In this document: one piece after another, positions 36,828 through 46,105 of the stretch | Position numbering within the stretch: the first letter of the stretch is position 1 | Layout: each line of letters starts with the position of its first letter | NCBI RefSeq assembly: GCF_016294135.1 | Contig: NZ_JAEDCO010000003.1 | Span: 31,003-95,002, forward strand | Length of the DNA: 64,000 nt | Reading direction: 5' to 3' | Source: Methanobrevibacter ruminantium | GTDB lineage: Archaea > Methanobacteriota > Methanobacteria > Methanobacteriales > Methanobacteriaceae | The notes under the pieces: model-generated | What the model was told of the DNA's origin: nothing | What the model saw: only the letters and a program-made list of their open reading frames with translations | Databases searched by the model: none | Made by a program: the position numbers and the translations under genes

Positions 36828-38861
36828 TTGACTAAAATATTTATTTCATGTGCACTTCCATATGCAAATGGACCATGTCATTTAGGACATTTGAGATCCA
36901 CTTACATTCCAGCTGACATCTATGCAAGATACAATCGTATGGCTGGAAATGATGTATTGATGGTTTGTGCAACTGATGAGCATGGTACTCCAATTGCTGT
37001 AAAGGCGGATGCTGAAGGCAAGGAACCTATTGAGGTTGCAAAACGTTACCATGACATGATTGTAGAAGACATTAATAGTTGTGACATTTCCTTTGATAAC
37101 TTTGCAAGGACAACTGATAAGATTCACTATCAAATCTCACAGGACTTCTTCAAGTACCTTTATGACAAGGGCTTGATCTATGAGGAAACCATCCAACAGC
37201 TTTACTGTGAAAACTGTGAAAAGTTCTTGCCTGACAGGTATGTTGAAGGAATCTGTCCTGTCTGTGGTGCAGAAGCAAGAGGAGATCACTGTGAAGTTTG
37301 TGGTAGAGCATTGGACCCTATTGAACTCGTTGAACCAAAATGCTTGACTTGCGGTAACACCCCAGTCATTCGTGACAGTACACAGTACTTCTTTAAATTA
37401 AGTCATTTCCAAAAGCCTCTTGAAGAATACATAAGCACAAACCCATACTTACCTCCAAATGTAAGGAATTATGCTCAAAACTGGTTGAAGGAAGGTCTTC
37501 AAGACTGGATCATGACCCGTGACATGAAATGGGGTATTCCAGTACCTTTAGAAGGTGCAGAAGGAAAAGTTATTTATGTATGGGGAGAAGCATTCATCGG
37601 TTACATGTCCTCTGCTGCAGCTTGGTCCAGAAGAACAGGCATTCCATGGGAAGACTATTGGAACGGCCATGTGGTTCATTTCATCGGTAAGGATATCATT
37701 TACCACCACTCATTGTTCTGGCCTGCAATGTTGCTTGGACGTGACTGCAAATTGCCTGATGACATCTTTGCAGGAGAGTTCCTTTCCCTTGAAGGAAGAA
37801 AAATGTCAACCAGTAAGAACTGGGTTGTTTGGGTAGCAGACTTCGTAAAGGACTTCGATTCAGATTTATTAAGGTATTACCTTACTATCAACGCTCCATT
37901 GAATAAGGACACAGACTTCTCTTGGGATGAATTCCAAAGAAGAGTAAACGATGAATTGGCAGATGTAATCGGTAACTTCCTCCACAGAACATTCACTTTC
38001 ACCAAGAAGTTCTTTGATGGAAAAGTGCCAGAATATAAAAACCCTAGTGAAGCTGACTTGGAATTTGAGCAAGCAATCAAGGAATTGCCTGATAAGGTAG
38101 GAGAATTGATTTCTGAGATGAAATTCAGAGAAGGTTTAGTTGAAATCATTTTGACTGCTAAAAAGGGTAACAAGTACTTCAATGACCAAGAGCCATGGAA
38201 AGCTGTAAAAGAAGACATGGAAAAGGCTTCAAACTGCTTATACTTATCCAATCAATTATGTAAGGCAATGGCTGTACTCTTAAAGCCTTACATTCCAAAC
38301 AAGGCAGATGCAATCTGCAATATAATAAACATTCCAGCTGAAAACACTTGGGATGATGCGAAAGTCTTCTTGGAAACCGGTCATGAAATCAACAAGGCAA
38401 AACCATTATTCAAGAAGATTGAAGATAAAGTGATAGAAGCACAAAAAGAAAAATTATACAAGAATTTAGAGACTCAAGAAAACGAATCTAAAGATGATAA
38501 AAAGAACGACAAGAAGAGTAAAGAGTCTAAAGATGAAGGTGAAAAAATGGATTTAATTAGTATTGACGAATTTGCAAAAGTGGAAATTAAGATAGGTAAG
38601 ATTTTAGAATGTGAAAAGATTGAAAAATCCAACAAGTTATTAAGAACTCAAATTGATATTGGTGACAAAACCATTCAAGTAATTGCAGGTTTAGGCAAAA
38701 GATACGCTCCTGAAGATTTAGTAGGCAAAAAAGTACCTGTTGTAACTAATTTAAAACCTGCTAAACTCATGGGAGAATTATCTGAAGGAATGATCATGGC
38801 TACTGAAAGTGCAGCTATCTTAACTCCTGATGATTGTGAAATCGGCGAATTACTTATGTAA
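36828..38861 (+). CDS. metG: Methionyl-tRNA synthetase with C-terminal tRNA-binding domain
   Basis: A 677-residue class I synthetase: HLGH-type motif in CALPYANGPCHLGHLR, a double zinc-knuckle insertion (CENCEKFL...CPVCGAEARGDHCEVCGRA...CLTCG), KMSTS in LEGRKMSTSKNWV, an anticodon helical domain, a charged Lys/Glu linker (about 540-570) and a C-terminal EMAP-II/Arc1p-like tRNA-binding domain (SIDEFAKVEIKIGKILE...). The start is TTG 36828 behind GGAGAGG. Full-length and normal in order. Confidence 0.95.
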   Translation: MTKIFISCALPYANGPCHLGHLRSTYIPADIYARYNRMAGNDVLMVCATDEHGTPIAVKADAEGKEPIEVAKRYHDMIVEDINSCDISFDNFARTTDKIHYQISQDFFKYLYDKGLIYEETIQQLYCENCEKFLPDRYVEGICPVCGAEARGDHCEVCGRALDPIELVEPKCLTCGNTPVIRDSTQYFFKLSHFQKPLEEYISTNPYLPPNVRNYAQNWLKEGLQDWIMTRDMKWGIPVPLEGAEGKVIYVWGEAFIGYMSSAAAWSRRTGIPWEDYWNGHVVHFIGKDIIYHHSLFWPAMLLGRDCKLPDDIFAGEFLSLEGRKMSTSKNWVVWVADFVKDFDSDLLRYYLTINAPLNKDTDFSWDEFQRRVNDELADVIGNFLHRTFTFTKKFFDGKVPEYKNPSEADLEFEQAIKELPDKVGELISEMKFREGLVEIILTAKKGNKYFNDQEPWKAVKEDMEKASNCLYLSNQLCKAMAVLLKPYIPNKADAICNIINIPAENTWDDAKVFLETGHEINKAKPLFKKIEDKVIEAQKEKLYKNLETQENESKDDKKNDKKSKESKDEGEKMDLISIDEFAKVEIKIGKILECEKIEKSNKLLRTQIDIGDKTIQVIAGLGKRYAPEDLVGKKVPVVTNLKPAKLMGELSEGMIMATESAAILTPDDCEIGELLM

Positions 38862-38900
38862 TTTGTCTTTTTCTTTTATTTTAAGAATAGGTAAGTGAAT

Positions 38901-38988
38901 CTTTATATTAAATGAAATTTAATTTATAATATCCTATTAAACTATAGGGTCTTGGCGGCAAACCTATAAAAGTCCTCACGGTGATATT
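38901..38988 (+). promoter_or_regulatory. TATA box and structured leader of the DUF530 gene
   Basis: CTTTATATTA at 38901-38910 is a TATA candidate, predicting a start near 38933. The leader of about 55 bases is unusually G/C-rich for this genome and contains TATAGG (38943-38948) pairing with CCTATA (38963-38968) around the loop GTCTTGGCGGCAAA, followed by TCCTCACGGTGA with the ribosome site. It may be a regulatory leader. Confidence 0.4.
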
Positions 38989-40572
38989 ATGGATGAATCA
39001 TTGATGATAACAGAGTCTGAAAAATTTCTAAATCAAATAGAGAAGGAAAGATTAGATTTAACTAATCTAAAGAAGGATTTTAAGGATTTAGAGTCCTTTT
39101 TAGAAATCTATGAACTTCTCAAATCTAATTTGGATAAGCTTCAGGAAATGAAGGAAAGCATGGATGAAAGCGGGTATACTGCTCCATTCAGATCCTTGAA
39201 TCGTTATGGTTCACGTGTAAGTGAGGATGTTGATTTTGAGGAATTAGGCGACATCAGTCGCCATAATCAAATTTTCAGAAACAAGGCATCTGCCAAGAAG
39301 AACAGTTTTGATAGGGTAAAATATGCTATTTCTGCTCATAGAATCGCATTAGGCAATCTTGAGGAATATGCTAAAATAAGATGCAAGGACTGCAAGAAGT
39401 CCTATCGTGTAAGCAGTTTCCTTGATAATGGAAAGGTATGCAAGTGCGGTTCAACTAATCTTGAATTCAAGATTAACCATTCAGGTGTTCACAGACTTGA
39501 AATTATCCCTTATCTTCCATTGTCCGGTAATTACATGGTCTTGATGTCAGGTCTTTCAAGCGAGGGTAGAGAATCATTCAAAAGGGTTCTAAACATCTTA
39601 AAGCAGCAAAGAAGGGGAGTTGTAAAGACTGTAACTCCTATTGTCAAGTATAAGGAAAACGGCAGAACAATCACCAAAAGGGTTCCTCTTGACAGCGAAT
39701 TTGCAGACAGCTATGAAGATGAGCTTAGAAGAAGATTCGGTAAGGGAGTTCGTATTGAAAGATTGGAATTCCATAGAACCAAGCCGACAATCATCAATGA
39801 CAAGCACACCTGCACCAATTTGGCTCTTGCTTATGTAAAGCATGCTGAAGATATTGTAGAGCGTCATGGAGAAGCTATTTTTGAAGACAAGATCAAGGAT
39901 TTGAACAATCTGAAAATCTATGACGAGATAATATATTCAGTCAATCTTGAAAAGCCTGAATTCATTGATTCAAGCGATTTAGAGGATTGGAGAAAGGATA
40001 AAATCAACAAGACCCTTGAAGAGTTAGGATTGATTGATAAGTTCGGTCATCTTGATAGGGGATTGAAGAAAGACCTAAAGGAAAGGGAAAAGATAAAGAC
40101 AAAGATCTTTGCAGACATTGCCCCTACATTGATTTTGTGGGACATTTCCAAATACTATTTATGCACTTCCCAAGACAGGCGTAAGCGTTACGGTTCACCT
40201 TTCCCATACATTCGTGGAGACATTGACCGGCAACAGCGTAAGGTATTCCAGAATCCACACACTCAAGTTGTGGATTTATTAAGGGAAAAGGAAAAAGAGC
40301 ACATATTGTCTGTTCCGGATATGGATTTGTTGTTGCATAAGAAGTTCAAGTTTGAAGGAAGAATCAAGAACCTCAACATCAAGTTGAATTATGCTGCTGT
40401 AGGTCCAGCTATTGTATTCACTAACTCTAATTACAGCATTAAGGAAGTTTCATATGCCTTTAAAGTAGGTGAAAAGAGCATTAAACGTGAAATTAATAAT
40501 ATGAAAAGCATTAGAAAGCCAAACACTAAACGTTCCAGAGACTTTATTGATTTGGTAAAGAACAAATCTTAA
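38989..40572 (+). CDS. DUF530 family protein
   Basis: A 527-residue protein that I recognise as DUF530, found in Methanobacteriales and Methanococcales. An N-terminal coiled-coil-like segment (about 1-60) precedes a zinc-ribbon-like part with CKDCKKSYRV...CKCGS (about 133-155), followed by basic regions (KQQRRGVVK, RRRFGKGVRIERLEFHR) and a C-terminal helix-turn-helix-like end (SYAFKVGEKSIKREINNM). The pattern suggests nucleic-acid binding. The next gene starts 22 bases downstream and also has HTH segments, so the pair may act together. Function unknown. Confidence 0.7.
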   Translation: MDESLMITESEKFLNQIEKERLDLTNLKKDFKDLESFLEIYELLKSNLDKLQEMKESMDESGYTAPFRSLNRYGSRVSEDVDFEELGDISRHNQIFRNKASAKKNSFDRVKYAISAHRIALGNLEEYAKIRCKDCKKSYRVSSFLDNGKVCKCGSTNLEFKINHSGVHRLEIIPYLPLSGNYMVLMSGLSSEGRESFKRVLNILKQQRRGVVKTVTPIVKYKENGRTITKRVPLDSEFADSYEDELRRRFGKGVRIERLEFHRTKPTIINDKHTCTNLALAYVKHAEDIVERHGEAIFEDKIKDLNNLKIYDEIIYSVNLEKPEFIDSSDLEDWRKDKINKTLEELGLIDKFGHLDRGLKKDLKEREKIKTKIFADIAPTLILWDISKYYLCTSQDRRKRYGSPFPYIRGDIDRQQRKVFQNPHTQVVDLLREKEKEHILSVPDMDLLLHKKFKFEGRIKNLNIKLNYAAVGPAIVFTNSNYSIKEVSYAFKVGEKSIKREINNMKSIRKPNTKRSRDFIDLVKNKS

Positions 40573-40594
40573 TTTTCCTTAAGGAGACCTTTTT

Positions 40595-41257
40595 ATGGAT
40601 GAAGACTTTGATGAATTTGACGATTTTGATGATGATTTCGAGGACATTGATGATTTTGAAGATTATGATGATTTTGAAGACTTCGACGATGAGACACTAG
40701 ATTTTGACAATCTGGATATCGAGTCAAAGGAAGAGTTGGATATCTTTGATGAAAAGCCTTTGGAATTGGATTCTGATTATGACATCAATGCTGTTGAAGT
40801 TCATATCTCAACACAGCTCACTTCTCAAAAGATCATTCAATTGATGGACACTTACCCATCTTTAAAAAGAATAACTTGTCCTCAAAGCATTTACAATAGG
40901 ATTTCTCCAGATTATATTAAGGCTTTAGATAATTTAGGGGTTTCAATTGAGATAAAGTATAACTGGGGTAAGAAGAAATATTCCATGACTCAAATTAATC
41001 AGGTTGTTGACCTATTCAATGAGGGAAAACGTTCTGATGAAATTGCTTCTGAACTTGACATGCCAATAGCTAATGTGAATTACATCAAATCAAAATATTT
41101 TGATAAGATCAATGTTAAGCATTATAAAAGAAAGTATGATGATGAGTGCAGGCAAAAGGTAAAGTCCATGAGGGAAAGTGGATTGAAACCTAAAGAAATT
41201 TCCAAGGAACTCAATATTCCTGTAAGATCCATTTACTATATTTTGAATAAAAAATAA
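40595..41257 (+). CDS. Acidic-tail protein with DUF1699-like domain and helix-turn-helix
   Basis: A 220-residue protein. Residues 1-50 are almost entirely Asp, Glu and Phe. The middle (about 65-130) has VHISTQLTSQKIIQLMDTYPSLKRITCPQSIY, similar in pattern to DUF1699. The C-terminal part has two helix-turn-helix-like units (RSDEIASELDMPIANVNYIKS and KPKEISKELNIPVRSIYYILN). It is probably a DNA-binding regulator with an acidic interaction tail. Good AAGGAG site; 22 bases after the DUF530 gene, so co-transcribed. Confidence 0.65.
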   Translation: MDEDFDEFDDFDDDFEDIDDFEDYDDFEDFDDETLDFDNLDIESKEELDIFDEKPLELDSDYDINAVEVHISTQLTSQKIIQLMDTYPSLKRITCPQSIYNRISPDYIKALDNLGVSIEIKYNWGKKKYSMTQINQVVDLFNEGKRSDEIASELDMPIANVNYIKSKYFDKINVKHYKRKYDDECRQKVKSMRESGLKPKEISKELNIPVRSIYYILNKK

Positions 41258-41694
41258 TTTTTTTAATTTCTAATTTTTTATGATATGCTATTTTTCAATT
41301 TTTAATTTTTTCATGATTTTTCAATGAAAAATTCTATTTTTCTATGTAAAATTTTAGCAAAAAAATTAATCATAATAATTTTTTAAGACATTATTAATAT
41401 TTTTAATAGAAATTATTTTGCTATTAATTTAATTAATCGTTTCTCCAATATAATTAAATCATACACCTATAATGTATTTTTAATATCATCTATGGTGTAG
41501 ATATCCTTATAATAATATGCCATTTTCACCAATTTTTAATAAATTTTCAATAATTTTTACAATTAAAAAAATTTTAAAATTTTATAAAAAGTTTATTTAT
41601 TATAAATCATATAAACTAAATTAATTACTTAAAACAATTAATTTAAAAAATAATTTTTGCTTATTAAAATGATTAAATAATATTTGGTGTAAAA
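41258..41694. other. Intergenic region upstream of glycosyl-phosphate transferase gene
   Basis: 437 bases. T-rich terminator tracts (41258-41345) are followed by A/T-rich sequence. GTTTAT at about 41590 and ATAAAC at about 41610 flank TTATTATAAATCAT, a TATA-containing imperfect palindrome that may be the promoter of the next gene. No gene or clear hairpin. Confidence 0.4.
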
Positions 41695-42720
41695 ATGTCA
41701 AGTTTAATTTCAATCCCCACATTGCCTTTAGTAGTAATTGCATTGATCTGTGGGATATTATCATTTATCAGTACTCGTTTGGTAATGCCTTGGCTTATCC
41801 GTAAGCTTGAGAAGGCAGAAATCATAGGAACGGATATTCATAAATCCTCACGTCCTATTGTAGCTGAAATGGGTGGTATAGGGATATTATTTGGTTTTGT
41901 CATAGGTATTTTTACCGGAATCATACTTTTCCCTACTTTGACCTTCCAGTTAGCTATTGTTCTTGTTGTAGTCTTGATTGTTGGAATAATCGGTATGGTG
42001 GATGACTTGATTGTTCTATCATCTAAGGAAAAGCTGTTCTTGCTCTTTTTGGCAGGTATTCCATTATTATGGATTGCACCTCCAAATGTAGGTCTTTTGT
42101 ATATGATCTTGATTCCAATAGCTGTTTCAATCTGTTCCAATTTAACAAATATGCTTGCAGGATTGAATGGTATTGAATCAGGTCTTGGTGTCATTTCCAT
42201 GACTTCCCTTACAATCAGCTGTATAATTTTAGGAAAATATGATGTGGCTATCATAAGCATGAGCATGTTAGGTACATTAATTGCTTTCCTTTATTACAAT
42301 AAGTATCCTGCTAAGGTTTTCCCTGGAGATACAGGTACACTTATCATTGGTGCAACCATTGCAGCAATTGCATTTATCGGTAGGGTGAAATTGATTGCTT
42401 TCATTGTTCTTTTACCTAATATCATTGATGCTGCACTTAAGTTCTACAGTGCAGGAGTTATGGAAAGACAACAGCATCAGCCTACTCAATTGAATGAGGA
42501 TGGAAAATTGGTAAGGCCCGAACAAGGATTCAAGTCATTGATTAGGTTTGTCTTAAGAAAGCCGGTTGATGAAAAGACTGCGGTAATGATGATTTGGGGT
42601 ATTGGCATTATATTCGGTATACTTGGAATAATTGTAGCTATTTTGATGCCTGGAGTTACTCATAATCAAACATTTGCACAATTCATCCATTTGAAAGATT
42701 ATTTATATTACTTAGGATAA
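41695..42720 (+). CDS. MraY/WecA/Alg7-family glycosyl-phosphate transferase
   Basis: A 341-residue membrane protein with about ten helices, in glycosyltransferase family 4: transfers a sugar-1-phosphate from a UDP-sugar to a lipid phosphate carrier. Visible motifs are HKSSRPIVAEMGGIGI, the MVDDLI acidic pair, LAGLNGIESGLG and KVFPGDTGTL; the later MERQQHQPTQL segment holds the histidines conserved in the family. In a Methanobrevibacter it could start N-glycan (AglH-like) or pseudomurein synthesis. Starts after GGTG. The pilin-like genes converge on its end. Confidence 0.85.
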   Translation: MSSLISIPTLPLVVIALICGILSFISTRLVMPWLIRKLEKAEIIGTDIHKSSRPIVAEMGGIGILFGFVIGIFTGIILFPTLTFQLAIVLVVVLIVGIIGMVDDLIVLSSKEKLFLLFLAGIPLLWIAPPNVGLLYMILIPIAVSICSNLTNMLAGLNGIESGLGVISMTSLTISCIILGKYDVAIISMSMLGTLIAFLYYNKYPAKVFPGDTGTLIIGATIAAIAFIGRVKLIAFIVLLPNIIDAALKFYSAGVMERQQHQPTQLNEDGKLVRPEQGFKSLIRFVLRKPVDEKTAVMMIWGIGIIFGILGIIVAILMPGVTHNQTFAQFIHLKDYLYYLG

Positions 42721-42796
42721 TCCTCAATAATATTTTTTAATTTTTTACTTTTTTTTATTCATTTTCTATTTTTTTTTTCTGATTTTTTTAATTTTT

Positions 42797-43300
42797 TCAA
42801 ATCCAAACTACATTTGCTGTAGTAAAACTATACTTATTCGAAATTGCAGGATTATACAACTTATTTGTAATGTTTTCGCTCTTGAATGATTGTGTTATTC
42901 TTTTTCGAACATTATAATTTATACGGTCTCCAACCGCTTCCTTCTCTTCCTTTGTCCTTACATCTGGAGAAGAAGCATATATCTTCAATTGTATTCTGGT
43001 TCTATTGAAATTGTCCTTTCCCTTAATTGTTTGGTTAATCTGTATTATTTTTATCTTCTTTTGCCTAAGAATAGTCTGTTTCTTCAAATCCTTTGAATAG
43101 TTGTCATAGGATTCCTTTGGATAAATTGCCAATCCATTTGATGAAATTCCTTCAAAAGCACCGTCTCTTGCTGAAGCCATAGCAATGTTCAATTCGTTTG
43201 CATCGATTATTGCATTTGCCAAAAGAATTGCTGTAATAAGTGCAAAACTGATTAATAGCAGTAATTCTACAGTTATTTGGCCTTTTTCATCAGTTTTCAT
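42797..43300 (-). CDS. Class III signal peptide (pilin-like) protein
   Basis: A 167-residue protein beginning MKTDEKGQITVELLLLISFALITAILLANAII: short charged leader, KGQITVE junction and hydrophobic stem, the pattern of archaeal type IV pilin-like proteins with class III (EppA-type) signal peptides, cleaved before Gln. The rest is extracellular with no recognised domain. It is 18 bases after a second protein of the same type, so both probably assemble in one surface filament or form minor subunits. Ends in TGA. Confidence 0.75.
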   Translation of the reverse strand: MKTDEKGQITVELLLLISFALITAILLANAIIDANELNIAMASARDGAFEGISSNGLAIYPKESYDNYSKDLKKQTILRQKKIKIIQINQTIKGKDNFNRTRIQLKIYASSPDVRTKEEKEAVGDRINYNVRKRITQSFKSENITNKLYNPAISNKYSFTTANVVWI

Positions 43301-43318
43301 AATATCATTTAATAAAAA

Positions 43319-43783
43319 TTAATTCCCCACTTGTCTAATCAGTATTGAGCTCTGATTGATTGTATCTGTCTTATTGTCATTTACCAAGGTTTTTTCAATC
43401 AGATAGGTTCTCCCATTGTATAATTCAATATTCTCTAAAGTTTTATTGCTTGAATCTACAAGTTTTATTGGATTAATAGTTGATTTTCCTTTCTTATCAT
43501 TGAATTCAACAATCGTTTCCCTTTCATTTACAAGAATCCTGTAAAAGTTTCCATCAATGGATTCAGGCAATTTGATTTTCTTTCCAAATCCATATTCATT
43601 TGAATTCACTTCATTTATCGAATCTGCAATATGATTTGCCAAAATCCTTCCTTTGCTATTTTCATGGATTTCAATATTGGAATTCAAGCCATTTTCTATC
43701 ATAGGCAAATTGGTAATTAAAAGCAGGATCACAATCAATGTGCAAAATAAAAGTTCTATATTGATTATTCCTTTTGAATCCAT
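43319..43783 (-). CDS. Pilin-like protein, partner of the class III protein
   Basis: About 154 residues from ATG 43783 (the GTG at 43789 would add two). It begins MDSKGIINIELLFCTLIVILLLI: a similar KG junction, a Glu five residues into the mature form and a hydrophobic stem, but Ile instead of Gln after KG. The rest is a soluble beta-rich-looking domain. The pairing with the 42797-43300 gene on one transcript supports a pilin-like role; processing is less certain. Confidence 0.65.
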   Translation of the reverse strand: MDSKGIINIELLFCTLIVILLLITNLPMIENGLNSNIEIHENSKGRILANHIADSINEVNSNEYGFGKKIKLPESIDGNFYRILVNERETIVEFNDKKGKSTINPIKLVDSSNKTLENIELYNGRTYLIEKTLVNDNKTDTINQSSILIRQVGN

Positions 43784-43972
43784 ATGCACTCTTTTTATTT
43801 TGCAATTATTTAAATATTTGCTAATATTTCAAGTAAATTTAATAGAATTAGTTTTATTTTTCAATTTAATTATTATTTAACAAGTTTTTTATAATTTCAA
43901 TGGTTTAAATTAATATTATATTCATTTAAAAAAATTCATTATAAAAAATTATTTAAAGTATTGAATTATAGT

Positions 43973-43983
43973 ATAATATATAA
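43973..43983 (+). promoter_or_regulatory. Candidate TATA box for priL
   Basis: ATAATATATAA, with start predicted near 44008 and a leader of about 45 bases ending in GGAGT before ATG 44054. Confidence 0.45.
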
Positions 43984-44053
43984 AAGCTGATTTTTTAAAA
44001 TATCATTAAATTATTCGGCTATTTATGGTCATGAGAACTTTAGGAGTAATTGA

Positions 44054-45415
44054 ATGGTTTTAGTTTCTTATTTGAATCCCCTATCACAGGAAGGGAGGAA
44101 TATTGTAAGGGGATTAGGCGGTCTTGAGGGGATATATTCCAATAATGATGATTTAATTGATATTGTCATCCACACCAACCGTCAGACCATCTCTAATCAG
44201 GAGGTTGTTCCTGAAACTCTCGTAGACTTGGCTATAAATAGAATAAAATGGTATATTGAACGTAAAAATAATAAGGACTTCAATCCTAATGATTATGCCT
44301 ACTTTTTCAATGAACGAATTGATGAATATGATACAATTGCATTTCACATATTGGCACAAGCAATTGCACACAAGTTTAGGCCAGGTTCCCGTGAGGTTAA
44401 GCTGTTTGTGGAATCCCAAGGTTTGATGATTGAGGACAGATTGATCAAGCTTCCATTATCTGAAAGGAAAGAGGTTGTAGAAGAGATTTTAAGTGATTTG
44501 CTTATTCAAGATGGCATTGAATGGTCTTTCCTAAAGGATTTGATTGCCACTAAGAAATTATCATTGACAGATCTTGTTCTTCAGAATGGAGAAATAGTTT
44601 TGGATAGGGAAGAGTTTGTTTTCTCCTTTGGTGATGAATTCAGTGATAGGTCTCCAGATAGGATTTATGACATATTGATTGGAGACAATCTCAGAGAACT
44701 CATTTTAACTAAATTGCTGATGCAAAACACTGAAAATTACATAAAGTCAATTCAAGACCAATTGGCTATTGTTGAGATGCACCCTGCAATTGTGGAATTA
44801 GGTGAAATGCTCGATGAGGCAATTACAGAATCATTGGCTAAATACAGCACTTATTATGCAAGCGGTGGAGCTTACGGCAATATGGAAATTGGAAAACTCA
44901 TTAGGGAAGCTTTCCCTCCATGCATTGAAAACACTGTAAATGGTGTTTCATCCGGTGGAAGAAATGATGCAATCGTATTGCTTTTGACTTCATTTGTATC
45001 TTATGCAAGGCTTTATCCAGGTATTTTTGGCTCTGATAGGACAGTAAAGGTTTCAGACATTGATACAAACCTTAACATAACCTTAAATGAGATATTGCCA
45101 CTTATTTTTGAAGCTGCAGACAATTGTACACCTCCTTTATTTGAAGACCAGCCTCAAGAAAAGATAAACATCATATCAAAATTAGGATTTGGAATGCATG
45201 AGGAAGTAAGTCTTGAAAATGAGGGAGAGACCAAATGGTACACCCCAATGAGCTGTGAAAAGATCAAGATGCATTTGCCACATCTTTGTAAGGAAAATAA
45301 GGATTGCGCTAAGATTAACAATCCATTGAGCTATTATTCAAGGAAAAAGTGGATAATGAGCAAGAATGGTGAATTGCCTTCTGATGATAACTCTAAAGAG
45401 GATTCTAAAGAATAG
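44054..45415 (+). CDS. priL: DNA primase large subunit
   Basis: Regulatory subunit of the archaeal/eukaryotic primase that makes primers for replication. The 453-residue protein has an N-terminal helical part and a C-terminal Fe-S domain with four conserved cysteines, in PPCIENT, ADNCTPPLFED, PMSCEKIKMHLPHLC and the following segment. Ribosome site GGAGT. The catalytic partner priS begins about 690 bases downstream, but the 45425-45916 gene lies between them on the other strand, so they are not in one operon here. Confidence 0.92.
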   Translation: MVLVSYLNPLSQEGRNIVRGLGGLEGIYSNNDDLIDIVIHTNRQTISNQEVVPETLVDLAINRIKWYIERKNNKDFNPNDYAYFFNERIDEYDTIAFHILAQAIAHKFRPGSREVKLFVESQGLMIEDRLIKLPLSERKEVVEEILSDLLIQDGIEWSFLKDLIATKKLSLTDLVLQNGEIVLDREEFVFSFGDEFSDRSPDRIYDILIGDNLRELILTKLLMQNTENYIKSIQDQLAIVEMHPAIVELGEMLDEAITESLAKYSTYYASGGAYGNMEIGKLIREAFPPCIENTVNGVSSGGRNDAIVLLLTSFVSYARLYPGIFGSDRTVKVSDIDTNLNITLNEILPLIFEAADNCTPPLFEDQPQEKINIISKLGFGMHEEVSLENEGETKWYTPMSCEKIKMHLPHLCKENKDCAKINNPLSYYSRKKWIMSKNGELPSDDNSKEDSKE

Positions 45416-45424
45416 ATTAAATTA

Positions 45425-45916
45425 TTAATATGTATAGTCATCCTCATCGTAGTATCTTAGGATTATGGAATGTTCAAAGTCCTGATAGTTATTGAAATGG
45501 TATTCCTCGTAATCTTCAATGAGAATCTTTATTTGTCTTTCCTTTTTATCAATTGATTCTATCCTGCAGAATTCATCCAAGAGTTCTGGGTCATAGTCAT
45601 CGAAATACTCTTCATTCTTTTCTTTTTTCAATTTGAATTCAAGGAATCTTTCGTATTCATCCTCATCCAGAATCTCCTCTTCATCATACAATTCCTCCTC
45701 GGATTCTATTTTATAAAGTTCAATGTGATCGCTGTCATGGCTCATGTCAAGCAATTCGTTTATATTCAATCCAATTCCCTGGACTTTTCCTGTCTTTAGG
45801 TTGATGATTGTTTTTCCTGTTGATTCATAGGCTGTCCAGTTATCAAGTGCAGGCTCTATGATTTCCCTTATGCTTAAGCTTTCTATAAGCCTTCTAAGTT
45901 CCTCTTCACTTAGCAT
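45425..45916 (-). CDS. Acidic hypothetical protein between the primase genes
   Basis: About 163 residues, very acidic, with long Glu/Asp-rich stretches and a Tyr-rich end (RYYDEDDYTY); no recognised motif. I start at ATG 45916, after GGAGA; the frame is open for nine codons further upstream without a ribosome site. It runs against priL and priS and its end is 9 bases from the priL stop. Its position suggests a link to the primase only by neighbourhood. Confidence 0.55.
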   Translation of the reverse strand: MLSEEELRRLIESLSIREIIEPALDNWTAYESTGKTIINLKTGKVQGIGLNINELLDMSHDSDHIELYKIESEEELYDEEEILDEDEYERFLEFKLKKEKNEEYFDDYDPELLDEFCRIESIDKKERQIKILIEDYEEYHFNNYQDFEHSIILRYYDEDDYTY

Positions 45917-46011
45917 TTTGATTCTCCATTTTGCTTTTTTCATTTGCTATTTTAATCAGCTATTTTCATTACAATAAGTTTTAAGTATTACCTAAATCAT
46001 AAATATTTTTA

Positions 46012-46022
46012 CTTATATATAA
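46012..46022 (+). promoter_or_regulatory. Candidate TATA box for priS
   Basis: CTTATATATAA, giving a predicted start near 46047 and a leader of about 60 bases before ATG 46106. Confidence 0.45.
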
Positions 46023-46105
46023 TATTTATTTAAATCAATTAAAAACTTTATTTAAATATTTTTTAAAATTGAATTTATTTTTCGAATTTGACTTTTGGTG
46101 ATTTT

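Noticed and set aside
42890..43096. Plus-strand frame over the pilin-like gene
   Set aside because: Opposite strand of a well-supported gene; no ribosome site or family resemblance.
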